NCBI RefSeq assembly: GCF_011365745.1
Contig: NZ_JAAOBY010000006.1
Span: 73,741 to 137,740, forward strand
Source of the DNA: Flavobacterium turcicum
Lineage (GTDB): Bacteria; Bacteroidota; Bacteroidia; Flavobacteriales; Flavobacteriaceae
DNA length: 64,000 nucleotides
Reading direction: 5' to 3'
A model generated the notes under the pieces. The model saw only the letters and a program-made list of their open reading frames with translations. It had not been told where the DNA came from and made no database searches. Positions within the stretch are counted from its first letter, which is position 1. Each line of letters opens with the position of its first letter. This document shows, piece after piece, positions 16,089 through 24,730 of the stretch. The translations under genes were made by a program, and so were the position numbers.

Positions 16089-16965
16089 TTTAAAAAGTTA
16101 CTTAAACCTTCATTTAATTGTTTTTATTTGGGGTTTTACGGCCATTTTAGGCGCATTGATTACCATTCAATCGGATGCTTTGGTTTGGTTCAGAATGTTT
16201 TTTGCCGGATTGTTTTTGGCACTTTTTATTGTGGCTACCAAAAAATCGTTTCGGGTACCTTTACGATCTTTCTTCAAACTACTTTTTGTTGGCTTGTTAA
16301 TAGCCTTGCATTGGATTTTCTTTTTTCAAGCTATAAAAGTTTCTAACGTGTCCATCACGCTTTCTGTATTTTCTTTGGGAGCCTTTTTTGCCTCATTACT
16401 AGAACCACTGTTTTATGGACGTAAAGTACTCTGGTACGAGGTGTTTTTTGGACTAATAATTATCGCTGGTTTGGCTTTAATCATGCAAGTTGAGGTAAAT
16501 TACATCAACGGAATGTTGTTTGCTTTAGCTTCGATAGTGCTAGGTGTTTTATTTACGCTTAGTAACGGGAAATTAATTGCTCAGCACGATCCCGCTGTAA
16601 TTTCTTTTTATGAATTTGTAGCTGGAGTTTTCTTTATTTCAATTTATTTAATGTATCAAGGCGTTTTTACAGCTGACTTTTTTACGTTAACCGCTAAAAA
16701 TTGGGTGCTAATTTTAGTTTTGGCTTCAGTTTGTACTGCCTATGCTTTTACAGCGTCGGTCAAAGTAATGCAAAAACTTACTCCTTACACGGTTATGCTA
16801 ACCACTAACTTAGAGCCTGTGTACGGAATTGTCTTGGCCTATTTTATCTTGGGCGGAAAAGAAAAAATGAGTTTCGAGTTTTATGTTGGTGCTGTCATTA
16901 TTGTGCTTACCGTCTTGTTGAATGGGGTAATCAAACATTATCAAAAAGCAAAAATTAAGGAATAG
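16075..16965 (+). CDS. EamA/DMT superfamily transporter
   Basis: This inner-membrane protein of 296 residues has about ten hydrophobic segments arranged as two EamA repeats (roughly 5-135 and 150-290). Typical features are VFIWGFTAILGALI at the start and YTVMLTTNLEPVYGIVLAYFI near residue 240 (the conserved LEPV segment of the second repeat). Such proteins export metabolites or amino acids; the substrate is not visible. The start ATG overlaps the preceding permease gene by 14 bases. Confidence 0.88.
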   Translation: MQNDNLKSYLNLHLIVFIWGFTAILGALITIQSDALVWFRMFFAGLFLALFIVATKKSFRVPLRSFFKLLFVGLLIALHWIFFFQAIKVSNVSITLSVFSLGAFFASLLEPLFYGRKVLWYEVFFGLIIIAGLALIMQVEVNYINGMLFALASIVLGVLFTLSNGKLIAQHDPAVISFYEFVAGVFFISIYLMYQGVFTADFFTLTAKNWVLILVLASVCTAYAFTASVKVMQKLTPYTVMLTTNLEPVYGIVLAYFILGGKEKMSFEFYVGAVIIVLTVLLNGVIKHYQKAKIKE

Positions 16966-17035
16966 AAACCCATTCAAATCATTCAAAAAAATACACATTA
17001 ACACAATAATTACCTTTTCGAACGATTTAAAATTT

Positions 17036-17043
17036 TATATTTG
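17036..17043 (+). promoter_or_regulatory. -7 box of accA
   Basis: TATATTTG matches TAnnTTTG, 34 bases before the accA start. Confidence 0.6.
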
Positions 17044-17077
17044 CGGTTCGAAATAAAAACAAAAACGCAAAAATCCT

Positions 17078-18031
17078 ATGGAATATTTAGATTTTGAGCT
17101 TCCTATAAAAGAGTTAGAAGAGCAGTTAGAAAAATGTCTTGTTATTGGTGCAGAATCAGATGTAGACGTTACAAATACCTGTAAACAAATCAATAAAAAA
17201 CTAGAAGAAACTAAAAAAAATATCTACAAAAATCTTACGGCTTGGCAACGTGTTCAGCTTTCGAGACACCCAAATAGACCTTATGTTTTAGAGCATATCA
17301 CTAATCTTACAAAAGGTACATTTTTAGAACTTTTTGGGGATAGAGCATTTAAAGATGATAAAGCCATGATAGGTGGTTTAGGCCAAATAAACGGGCAATC
17401 ATTTATGTTTGTTGGTCAACAAAAAGGGATCAATACTAAAATGCGTCAGTTCCGTAATTTCGGGATGGCAAATCCTGAAGGGTACCGCAAAGCATTGCGC
17501 TTGATGAAAATGGCTGAAAAATTTGGTATCCCTGTAGTAACTCTTATTGATACTCCAGGTGCTTATCCAGGTCTTGAGGCTGAAGAGCGCGGACAAGGAG
17601 AAGCTATCGCGAGAAACATTTTTGAGATGGTTAACTTGAAAGTGCCAATTATTACTGTCATTGTGGGTGAAGGAGCATCAGGTGGTGCACTAGGAATAGG
17701 AGTGGGAGATAGAGTTTACATGATGGAAAACACTTGGTACTCTGTTATTTCACCTGAATCTTGCTCGTCTATATTATGGAAAAGTTGGGAGTACAAAGAA
17801 CAAGCTGCAGAGGCTTTGAAATTGACATCAGCTGATATGAAAAAACAAAAATTAGTTGACGATATCATTCCAGAACCTCTTGGAGGAGCGCACTACGACA
17901 GAGAAACTACATTTAAAACCGTAGAACAATACATCTTGAAAGGTTATAATGAGCTGAAAGACTTATCAACAGCTGATTTAATTGCGCAAAGAATGGAGAA
18001 ATATAGCAAAATGGGAGAGTACAAGGAATAA
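17078..18031 (+). CDS. accA: Acetyl-CoA carboxylase carboxyltransferase, alpha subunit
   Basis: The alpha subunit of carboxyltransferase transfers CO2 from carboxybiotin to acetyl-CoA to give malonyl-CoA, the first step of fatty-acid synthesis. The 317-residue length is normal. The N-terminus [18 protein letters not shown] is the family helix; [18 protein letters not shown] lies near 85-102, [18 protein letters not shown] near 124-141, [20 protein letters not shown] near 159-178, and the oxyanion-forming [15 protein letters not shown] near 201-215. The beta subunit and biotin carboxylase are not in the window. A strong terminator follows. Confidence 0.97.
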   Translation: MEYLDFELPIKELEEQLEKCLVIGAESDVDVTNTCKQINKKLEETKKNIYKNLTAWQRVQLSRHPNRPYVLEHITNLTKGTFLELFGDRAFKDDKAMIGGLGQINGQSFMFVGQQKGINTKMRQFRNFGMANPEGYRKALRLMKMAEKFGIPVVTLIDTPGAYPGLEAEERGQGEAIARNIFEMVNLKVPIITVIVGEGASGGALGIGVGDRVYMMENTWYSVISPESCSSILWKSWEYKEQAAEALKLTSADMKKQKLVDDIIPEPLGGAHYDRETTFKTVEQYILKGYNELKDLSTADLIAQRMEKYSKMGEYKE

Positions 18032-18054
18032 GCACTCCAAACTTATATTTACCT

Positions 18055-18088
18055 AACCGTCTCGTACTGCTATGAGACGGTTTTTTTT
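18055..18088 (+). terminator. Intrinsic terminator after accA
   Basis: AACCGTCTCGTA and TATGAGACGGTT form a long stem (one G-T pair) around loop CTGC, followed by a T-run. Confidence 0.9.
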
Positions 18089-18165
18089 GGGGTTATAAAC
18101 AAAAAATAGTTACTTATGAACATTTATTTGTAATAACTCCGGCTTAATCTTTTTTATAATTTTGT

Positions 18166-18173
18166 TACTTTCG
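18166..18173 (+). promoter_or_regulatory. Probable dnaB promoter box abutting the start codon
   Basis: TACTTTCG is a one-base variant of TAnnTTTG ending five bases from the ATG. If it is the true -7 box, transcription would start within one or two bases of the ATG. Confidence 0.45.
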
Positions 18174-18177
18174 TGCT

Positions 18178-19722
18178 ATGGAAAACTTCAGAAACATCAA
18201 TCCAGTGAAGGTTGATAAATCGACAATTATAAGCCTAGAAAAAGGAAAATTACAACCTCAAGTTATTGAATTAGAAGAGGCTGTACTTGGCGCCATGATG
18301 ATTGATAAAAAAGGAGTAGATGATGTTATTGATATTCTGCAACCTGATGCTTTTTACAAAGAAGCGCACAAGCATATTTTTGAAGCAATTACGCAATTGT
18401 TTACTGATACACAACCTATTGATTTGTTGACTGTATCGGCACAATTAAAAAAGAATGCCAAATTAGAACTTGCTGGTGGCGATTTATATTTAATTCAACT
18501 GACCCAAAAAATATCATCTTCGGCACACATTGAATTTCACTCGCGAATCATTTTGCAAAAATTCATTCAGCGTAGCTTGATTCGAATTTCAACTGAAATT
18601 ATCGAAGACTCTTACGATGAAACTACAGATGTATTTGATTTATTAGACAGAGCTGAATCTAAACTCTACGAAGTTACGCAAGGAAATATCAAACGTAGTT
18701 CTGAAACAGCACAAAGTTTGGTTTTACAAGCTAAAAAGCGAATCGAAGAAATTGCTGGTCAAGAAGGCTTGAGTGGTGTAGCCACTGGTTTTGACAAATT
18801 AGATAAAGTAACTTCTGGTTGGCAGCCTAGTGATTTAATTATCATTGCTGCGAGACCTGCGATGGGAAAAACGGCATTCGTATTGTCTATGGCTCGTAAT
18901 ATGGCAATCGATTTTAAAATGCCAGTAGCTTTATTCTCGCTCGAGATGGCATCGGTGCAATTGATTACACGTTTGATATCGTCAGAAACAGGTTTGTCTT
19001 CAGAAAAATTACGTACCGGAAAGTTAGAAAAACACGAATGGGAGCAGTTGAGTACCAAGGTTAAAAATTTAGAGAAAGCACCGCTTTTTATTGATGATAC
19101 TCCATCGTTATCTATTTTTGATTTGCGTGCCAAAGCCAGACGTTTGGTTTCGCAGCATGGAATTCGAATTATCATTGTCGATTATTTGCAATTAATGACT
19201 GCTGGAGGTAGCGGAAAAGGAGGAGGAAATCGAGAGCAAGAGATTTCGACAATTTCTCGAAACTTGAAGGCATTAGCAAAAGAATTAAATGTACCAGTAA
19301 TTGCACTTTCGCAATTGTCTCGTGCTGTTGAAACTCGTGGCTCAAGTAAAAGACCATTGCTTTCTGACCTTCGTGAATCTGGAGCGATTGAGCAAGATGC
19401 CGATATTGTATCGTTCCTGTACCGTCCGGAATATTATAAAATTGATGAATGGGATGATGACGAGGCAGCGCCAACGGCAGGTCAAGCCGAAATTATGATT
19501 GCCAAGCACCGTAATGGTAGTATCGAGAACGTTCGTTTAAAATTCTTAGGACATCTAGGTAAATTTGATAACTTGGAAGATTACAGCGGAGGATATGATG
19601 ATTTACCTTCGAGTATGAATCAAGATGATAATCCGTTTATTACAAAAAATTTACCATCAGCAAATGAGGCTTTTGGTAGTAATTTTAATGATGATGAAGA
19701 CGATAGTGATGTTCCGTTTTAA
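18178..19722 (+). CDS. dnaB: Replicative DNA helicase
   Basis: The hexameric 5'-3' helicase unwinds DNA at the replication fork. In the 514 residues, an N-terminal DnaB domain (EEAVLGAMMIDKKGVDDV from about residue 34) precedes the RecA-like ATPase domain with Walker A RPAMGKTAF near 223-231, the SLEMASVQLITRL segment near 256, Walker B IIIVDYLQLM near 333-342, and QLSRAVETR near 375-383. The acidic C-terminal tail (about residues 465-514, ending DDEDDSDVPF) is typical of the flavobacterial protein. The first residues MENFRNINPVKVDK are the lineage-typical start, so the near-leaderless start is likely correct. A terminator follows. Confidence 0.97.
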   Translation: MENFRNINPVKVDKSTIISLEKGKLQPQVIELEEAVLGAMMIDKKGVDDVIDILQPDAFYKEAHKHIFEAITQLFTDTQPIDLLTVSAQLKKNAKLELAGGDLYLIQLTQKISSSAHIEFHSRIILQKFIQRSLIRISTEIIEDSYDETTDVFDLLDRAESKLYEVTQGNIKRSSETAQSLVLQAKKRIEEIAGQEGLSGVATGFDKLDKVTSGWQPSDLIIIAARPAMGKTAFVLSMARNMAIDFKMPVALFSLEMASVQLITRLISSETGLSSEKLRTGKLEKHEWEQLSTKVKNLEKAPLFIDDTPSLSIFDLRAKARRLVSQHGIRIIIVDYLQLMTAGGSGKGGGNREQEISTISRNLKALAKELNVPVIALSQLSRAVETRGSSKRPLLSDLRESGAIEQDADIVSFLYRPEYYKIDEWDDDEAAPTAGQAEIMIAKHRNGSIENVRLKFLGHLGKFDNLEDYSGGYDDLPSSMNQDDNPFITKNLPSANEAFGSNFNDDEDDSDVPF

Positions 19723-19755
19723 TTAAATTGTTCGAAAAAAATATTTGAATCATAT

Positions 19756-19789
19756 AAAAGCCTAAATTTCAAAAAGTTTAGGCTTTTTT
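19756..19789 (+). terminator. Intrinsic terminator after dnaB
   Basis: AAAGCCTAAA and TTTAGGCTTT form a 10-bp stem around a 10-base loop, followed by T residues. Confidence 0.88.
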
Positions 19790-19889
19790 AGTAAGTTGTA
19801 AAATTATACTGTTTTTGTTAAAATAATAAAAAAACGTTAGTTTAGCCTATCTTTTCTCGAACCAATAGAAACCACCTAATTTTAAAATA

Positions 19890-20285
19890 ATGGATAAAGA
19901 AACCAATTCAAAAGAAAGAATTAAGAGTAAAAAACCAAATTCAATTTCATTAAAAACTGCTCAAAAATGGGCCAAACGTTGGTCTAAAAAAGAAGGTGAT
20001 TATAACAAGCACCATCGATTAAATGCATTTTTAATTCCAAAAGAGGACTTGCTTGAAGTTTTGGCCGAGGGTGTTGATGCGGTAAGGGCTTATATTGGAG
20101 TTGATGATAATAATGTAGAAAAATTAATGATTGTAGGCACTAAGTTTAATGCAGCAACAAATACATACGTTGACATGATTACTGTTGGCGTTGATGGTGT
20201 TGGTCAAGGCGAAGACGATATTTATGATTTTACCAGACCCTGTCCAACTGTATGTGATGAAAGTAGTCCATTATTACAAAAATAG
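19890..20285 (+). CDS. Uncharacterised 131-residue protein, first gene of a signalling operon
   Basis: I do not recognise a named family. The protein has no signal peptide or membrane segment. A basic N-terminus (KERIKSKKPNSISLKTAQKWAKRWSKKEGD; shown by its segment TAQKWAKRWSKKEGD near 23-37) is followed by an alpha/beta region (LNAFLIPKEDLLEVL, VRAYIGVDD, KLMIVGTKF) and an acidic glycine-rich tail ending DFTRPCPTVCDESSPLLQK. The late CPTVC pair could bind metal or be redox-active. The gene is two bases upstream of the 7-TM gene, and kinase and regulator follow, so it is probably a ligand-binding or regulatory partner of that system. This role is inference from the operon only. Confidence 0.8.
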   Translation: MDKETNSKERIKSKKPNSISLKTAQKWAKRWSKKEGDYNKHHRLNAFLIPKEDLLEVLAEGVDAVRAYIGVDDNNVEKLMIVGTKFNAATNTYVDMITVGVDGVGQGEDDIYDFTRPCPTVCDESSPLLQK

Positions 20286-20287
20286 AA

Positions 20288-20929
20288 ATGATTAAAATTC
20301 TCGCATACACAGGATATTTTGTTTTATTTCTTAATCTAATGCTTTTTTCTACTCAATTTTTTAAAGAAACCAAGGCCTATAAAATCTTTACAATTTATCT
20401 CGCGCTCTCCTTTATTATTCAAGTGTGGGCTGAATTTTTAATTTTGCAAAAGAGTAGTAATTTATTCCTTTCCCATTTTTATTTTATAGGACAATTCATC
20501 TTGTTAAGTGGGTTTTACAAGCAAATATTAAAACAAGATGGTATGCAAAATAAAATTGTAATAGCTTGTTTCGTAGTTGTTTTGTTGATTTTAGGCGTAC
20601 AATTTGCTTCTGATAACACTTTGTTTTTTAGGTTCAATTTATTAGAAATTGTAATTACTTCAATTGTATTAGTTGTGTTGGCAAGTTTTCATTTTTATAA
20701 TTTGTTAAATGAAAAAAAAGAATTTTATTACATGAACATAGGGATTCTAATTTATCTATTAGGAAGTACTATTTTATTTCTTGTAGGTAATTTAATGACG
20801 TCTTTGAGTGCAGAATTTAATAAAATACCATGGGTTTTGAATAGTTTTATGTATCTGTTGTATCAAATAATTATTTTGATCGATTGGAAAACAAGATTTT
20901 CAAACAACGAAATTAAGAACGAATTATGA
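20288..20929 (+). CDS. Seven-transmembrane protein of the signalling operon
   Basis: The 213 residues form seven hydrophobic segments (about 5-25, 32-52, 60-78, 89-108, 114-136, 148-168 and 180-200) with short loops, and a short charged C-terminus. No catalytic motif is visible. It starts two bases after the first gene and its stop overlaps the kinase start (ATGA), so it is translationally coupled to the kinase. Since the kinase itself has only one membrane helix and almost no extracytoplasmic part, this protein may be the sensory membrane unit. I cannot name the family. Confidence 0.85.
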   Translation: MIKILAYTGYFVLFLNLMLFSTQFFKETKAYKIFTIYLALSFIIQVWAEFLILQKSSNLFLSHFYFIGQFILLSGFYKQILKQDGMQNKIVIACFVVVLLILGVQFASDNTLFFRFNLLEIVITSIVLVVLASFHFYNLLNEKKEFYYMNIGILIYLLGSTILFLVGNLMTSLSAEFNKIPWVLNSFMYLLYQIIILIDWKTRFSNNEIKNEL

Positions 20930-21717
20930 AACCAAACACCCTTGCTGAAAATGAAATAATAGAGATTATTATCTATAGTTGCATTACATTTATCTTAATG
21001 GGAATTGTTTTGGTTTTGTTTTTTTATTTTTCAAGAAAAAAGATCATTCAAAAAGAATTGGAAAAAAAAGATCTAGAAATTCAATACCAAAAAGAACTAT
21101 TGAGTGCTGTAATTCTTACTCAAGAAGAGGAAAGAAAACGCATTGCACAAGATTTACATGATGATATTAGTTCTAAATTGAACATTGTTTCCTTGAATAG
21201 TCATTTGCTTAACACGCCAAAATTATCAGAATTGCAAGTCAAGGAAATCACAACTACCATTATTGACTTAACAGGTAAAGCACTTGATAATTCGCGAAAA
21301 ATAGCTCATAACTTACTGCCTCCAGTTTTGGAGAAATTTGGTTTGCAAGCAGGAATCGAAGAACTCTGTGAGGAGTTCAGTAGTAGTAAAGCAGTTAAAG
21401 TAAACTTTACTTGCAACACTAGTTTTGATCTTGCCGAAATTGATAGACATTTACATGTTTTTAGAATTCTGCAAGAATTAATGAATAATTCTTTACGTCA
21501 TGGTAAAGCAACTCAAATTAATCTTGTGTTAGAAGAAAAAAATGGAAAAAAACATGGTCTTTATAGTGACAATGGAGTTGGTTTCGATCAAAAGTCATTT
21601 GAGAATCAAAAAGGACTAGGAATGAAAAACATCGAGAGCCGTGTCGCTTTTTTGAATGGAAATTTGCAATTGCAATCAGGAATTAATGAAGGAGTAAAAG
21701 TAAATTTTAATTTTTAA
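20926..21717 (+). CDS. Histidine kinase (HisKA_3/NarX-like)
   Basis: The 263-residue kinase has one membrane helix (about residues 10-35), a short coiled coil, and then the HisKA_3 box EEERKRIAQDLHDDISSKLN near 66-85 with the phospho-acceptor histidine in DLHDD. The ATPase domain shows LQELMNNSLRHGKATQ (N box), SDNGVGFD (G1) and GLGMKNIESR (G2), so it looks active. It has no periplasmic sensor domain, and its signal probably comes from the 7-TM protein with which it overlaps by four bases. The response regulator gene follows after three bases. Confidence 0.92.
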   Translation: MKPNTLAENEIIEIIIYSCITFILMGIVLVLFFYFSRKKIIQKELEKKDLEIQYQKELLSAVILTQEEERKRIAQDLHDDISSKLNIVSLNSHLLNTPKLSELQVKEITTTIIDLTGKALDNSRKIAHNLLPPVLEKFGLQAGIEELCEEFSSSKAVKVNFTCNTSFDLAEIDRHLHVFRILQELMNNSLRHGKATQINLVLEEKNGKKHGLYSDNGVGFDQKSFENQKGLGMKNIESRVAFLNGNLQLQSGINEGVKVNFNF

Positions 21718-21720
21718 AAA

Positions 21721-22389
21721 ATGAAAAACGATGTAAAAATTGCGCTTGTAGATGATGAAATTTTATTTCGCAAGGGAATATTATTTTTATTAGACCGCGA
21801 AGAAAATATCAACGTTGTTTTTGAAGCGGCAAACGGACAAGAGCTACTAGATGCCTTACATGATCAAAATGTAAAACTGCCAGATGTCATAATTATGGAT
21901 CTTAAAATGCCTGAAATAAATGGGGTCGAGGCAACTAAAATTATTCATAGCACTTTTCCAAATATAAAAATAATAGCGCTTACAAGTTACCACACTAAAT
22001 CTTTTATAGCAAATATGATTGCTGTTGGTGCCGTGGCTTATTTAATCAAAAATGCTACTCCGCAAGAACTTTTACTTACAATAAATGAAGTTGCTGAAAA
22101 AGGATTTTATTACACAGACGATGTGTTAAAAATTATTCAAGAAGATGGTTTTAATTCTAAAAAAACAAAATCTGTATTTGATGCAAATTTTTTGACCACT
22201 CGTGAATTAGAAGTTTTAAGATTAATTTGCGCACAAAAAAGTACAGCAGAAATTGCTGAGATTCTTTTTATAAGTCCTAGAACTGTTGAAGGACATCGAA
22301 ATAATTTACTTTTAAAAACAGAATCTAAAAATAGTGCAGGCTTGGTAGTTTTTGCAGTTCAAAATGACTTAATGATCTACGACTTATAG
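21721..22389 (+). CDS. LuxR/NarL-type response regulator
   Basis: The 222-residue regulator has a receiver domain (residues 5-125) with the acidic pair VDDE near 11-14, the phospho-acceptor in IIMDLKMPEINGVEA near 58-72, threonine in IALTSYH near 86 and lysine in YLIKNA near 110. The C-terminal LuxR helix-turn-helix reads TTRELEVLRLICAQKSTAEI and then RTVEGHRNNLL. It is the last gene of the four-gene operon and the evident partner of the HisKA_3 kinase three bases upstream. Targets are unknown. Confidence 0.94.
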   Translation: MKNDVKIALVDDEILFRKGILFLLDREENINVVFEAANGQELLDALHDQNVKLPDVIIMDLKMPEINGVEATKIIHSTFPNIKIIALTSYHTKSFIANMIAVGAVAYLIKNATPQELLLTINEVAEKGFYYTDDVLKIIQEDGFNSKKTKSVFDANFLTTRELEVLRLICAQKSTAEIAEILFISPRTVEGHRNNLLLKTESKNSAGLVVFAVQNDLMIYDL

Positions 22390-22403
22390 GAAGGGGATGT
22401 TTT

Positions 22404-23060
22404 TTAGACCGTGAATTTTTTAAATCGCAACCGATGTTTTTGTAAATCCTTGTTTAAAATTAATTGCAGTATATTTTTGATACTGCCAAATCCACCAAAA
22501 TCACCTGCATATTGACGTAAAAAAGAAGGGGTAAAGAGTATATTGTGTTGTGCGTTTTCTTGCGTTTGCTCTTGTAACAATGTAAGGGCAATGTTTTTTA
22601 GCTGTGTTTGTAAGCTTTCTGCATCATAGATTATTGTTGCGCTGGAGTTTGTTTTGATGTGTTGTAATGCAAAATGCACGTTGTAATTCAATTGATCAAC
22701 AGCCATATTTTTAATGAACTGAGAGTAAAAAGGATTTTTTAAATACCCGAAACCTACATTTAGTTTTGTTTTTCTTAAAATGCCATGTTCGATATCATGT
22801 AAAGAAAGTAATGACCGAGCAACTTTGATCTTTTTTAGTTTATAATAATCCTTATTTTTTGTAACCTCATTTTGTTGTAGTAGGCAAAAAGCACTGTATA
22901 AATTGAGCCAAAATACAATTTTTAAACAATCGGTTGTTAGACTATTTTGAAGATTAGATGCTCGAATGTAGTATAGTTGTCTGCGATGCGCACTGGTATC
23001 GCCGCCTTTTTGAGCAAGAGAAAGCATTTCTTGGGCGATATTGACGTGGTAATTTTTCAA
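22404..23060 (-). CDS. DUF547 family protein
   Basis: The 218-residue protein shows the DUF547 landmarks: FWLNLYSAFCLLQ near 45-57, DIEHGILRKTKLN near 89-101, a NYNVHFALQH segment near 122-131, and FLRQYAGDFGGFGSI near 178-192. Family function is unknown; the fold is thought to be peptidase- or transglutaminase-like in some members. The usual RxHFALNCxxxSCP stretch is altered here (HIKTNSSATI), so the cysteine commonly found there is missing. No signal peptide is seen. It follows a small membrane-protein gene after 25 bases and is convergent with the response regulator gene. Confidence 0.82.
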   Translation of the reverse strand: MKNYHVNIAQEMLSLAQKGGDTSAHRRQLYYIRASNLQNSLTTDCLKIVFWLNLYSAFCLLQQNEVTKNKDYYKLKKIKVARSLLSLHDIEHGILRKTKLNVGFGYLKNPFYSQFIKNMAVDQLNYNVHFALQHIKTNSSATIIYDAESLQTQLKNIALTLLQEQTQENAQHNILFTPSFLRQYAGDFGGFGSIKNILQLILNKDLQKHRLRFKKFTV

Positions 23061-23085
23061 AAGAAAAAGTGTTTATTAAATTTAG

Positions 23086-23226
23086 TTACTGGCTTAAAAA
23101 CTGGAAGCACAAAATATAGAATAACACTATGCTCCCAATTAGCACAATAATTCCTATTTTTTTTAAAAGTGTCAACATTTTTAATGGTGAGTTGTTTGGG
23201 TTTGGCATCATTACTAAGGTTCGCAT
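23086..23226 (-). CDS. Small single-pass membrane protein
   Basis: The 46-residue peptide starts at MRTLVMMPNPNNSPLKML and has one strong membrane helix (LLKKIGIIVLIGSIVLFYIL) ending in FQFLSQ. A longer frame begins at 23274, but a TAAATTCG box (23248-23255, minus strand) lies between the two starts, which favours the shorter form. It is 25 bases upstream of the DUF547 gene, probably cotranscribed with it. No family is recognised, and coding status rests on the helix and the context. Confidence 0.55.
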   Translation of the reverse strand: MRTLVMMPNPNNSPLKMLTLLKKIGIIVLIGSIVLFYILCFQFLSQ

Positions 23227-23362
23227 AGTTTTGGTTTTAACTACTTGCGAATTTAGTACTAGACTGTAAACCATTTGTACGTGTTTTTACGTGTTTTGAA
23301 GTAAATTTTATGTGCAGAGTCATTTTATAGTTAAAATTAGATTTACTATTCTCCTTAGTTTC

Positions 23363-23370
23363 TATCTTTG
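23363..23370 (+). promoter_or_regulatory. -7 box upstream of the 23,394 gene
   Basis: TATCTTTG matches TAnnTTTG, 23 bases before the start codon. Confidence 0.6.
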
Positions 23371-23393
23371 AAATATCAAAAAAAAAATATCCT

Positions 23394-24653
23394 ATGATGC
23401 AGCGACTTCTCTTTTTAGTGGTAGTGTTCCTTTCGATACAGGCAAAAGCTTCTTTTATTTTGTTGCCAATGGATGAAAGCTCGCAGAAAAATCATCTTAA
23501 AGCCTATGGAATCACTTTTTGGTGTATAGAAAAAAGTTACAAAGCTAGCTGGCTTTTAAATTACCGTGGTGGATCTTTTTTACTGCCTGATGCTGATGAA
23601 ATTAGAAAAGAATGTCAAATTCGTGGAGTGAGTTTTGAAGTAATTTCAGATAACGAGCAACAAACAATTTTAAATGAAATTAATAGTCCGTCGCAAAATA
23701 TGGAAGCTGTTATCCTCGAAAAAGCACCAAAAATTGCGGTTTATACCCCAAAAGGCAAACAACCTTGGGATGATGCGGTAACGCTAGTGCTTACGTATGC
23801 CGAAATTCCTTTTACAGCCATATATGATTCTGAGGTTTTGACAGATCAATTGCTTTTATATGATTGGTTGCACTTACATCACGAAGATTTCACGGGGCAA
23901 TATGGCAAGTTTTATGGTGCTTATAAAAATACGCCTTGGTACATTGAGCAAAAAAAAGAAGCCGAAACTTTGGCCTCCTCTTTAGGTTATGCAAAAGTCT
24001 CTGAAGAAAAGGGTTTTGTGGCAAAAAAAATCAGAGATTTTGTAATTGGTGGAGGATTTATGTTTGCTATGTGCTCAGCAACTGACAGTTTTGATATTGC
24101 ATTGGCAGCTGATGGATTAGACATTTGCGAAACTATGTTTGATGGCGATGCTAGTGAGGCCAATTATCAATCAAAATTGAATTACACGGGCGCTTTCGCT
24201 TTCAAGGATTTTACTTTAGAGCGTAAACCGGAACAATATGAATTTTCTGATATTGACATGACTTCTAAACGTCGTATTCCGATGGATAAAGACTATTTTA
24301 CATTAATGGAATTTTCTGCAAAATGGGATCCTATTCCAAGTATGTTGTGTCAAAATCATACGCAGTTAGTAAAAGGCTTTATGGGGCAAACCACTGCTTA
24401 TGATTCTAGTTTGATTAAGTCTAATGTTTTGGTCATGGGATCCTGTGAACTCAACAACGAAGCACGTTACATTCATGGGCAAAAAGGCAAAGGAATGTTT
24501 ACTTTTTACGGAGGTCATGATCCTGAAGATTACCAACATCAAGTGGGTGATGCGCCAACCGTGCTAGATTTGCATCCTAATTCTCCTGGTTTCAGATTAA
24601 TTTTGAACAATGTTTTATTTCCTGCTGCAAAGAAAAAGAAGTTAAAAACCTAA
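23394..24653 (+). CDS. Secreted protein of the family labelled 'asparagine synthetase B' in Bacteroidota
   Basis: The 419-residue protein has a signal peptide (MMQRLLFLVVVFLSIQAKAS) and is probably exported. Flavobacterial relatives are labelled asparagine synthetase B, but I see neither an N-terminal nucleophile cysteine nor the SGGLDS ATP-pyrophosphatase motif of real AsnB, so the label looks wrong. What is visible is an alpha/beta domain with KIAVYTPKGKQPWDDAV near 111-127, the aromatic YGAYKNTPWY, a GGGFMFAMCSATDSFD segment near 218-233 reminiscent of class I glutamine amidotransferase-like elbows, and TFYGGHDPEDYQH near 371-383 with a conserved-looking histidine. A role as a periplasmic hydrolase or lectin-like protein is possible; none is shown. 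Confidence 0.7.
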   Translation: MMQRLLFLVVVFLSIQAKASFILLPMDESSQKNHLKAYGITFWCIEKSYKASWLLNYRGGSFLLPDADEIRKECQIRGVSFEVISDNEQQTILNEINSPSQNMEAVILEKAPKIAVYTPKGKQPWDDAVTLVLTYAEIPFTAIYDSEVLTDQLLLYDWLHLHHEDFTGQYGKFYGAYKNTPWYIEQKKEAETLASSLGYAKVSEEKGFVAKKIRDFVIGGGFMFAMCSATDSFDIALAADGLDICETMFDGDASEANYQSKLNYTGAFAFKDFTLERKPEQYEFSDIDMTSKRRIPMDKDYFTLMEFSAKWDPIPSMLCQNHTQLVKGFMGQTTAYDSSLIKSNVLVMGSCELNNEARYIHGQKGKGMFTFYGGHDPEDYQHQVGDAPTVLDLHPNSPGFRLILNNVLFPAAKKKKLKT

Positions 24654-24730
24654 ATTAATTCGGTTAAGAATCTTAATCCTTTATCATATTGTATAAAGAG
24701 TTTGAGACAGGTAAAGAATTTTTTTTTTAA

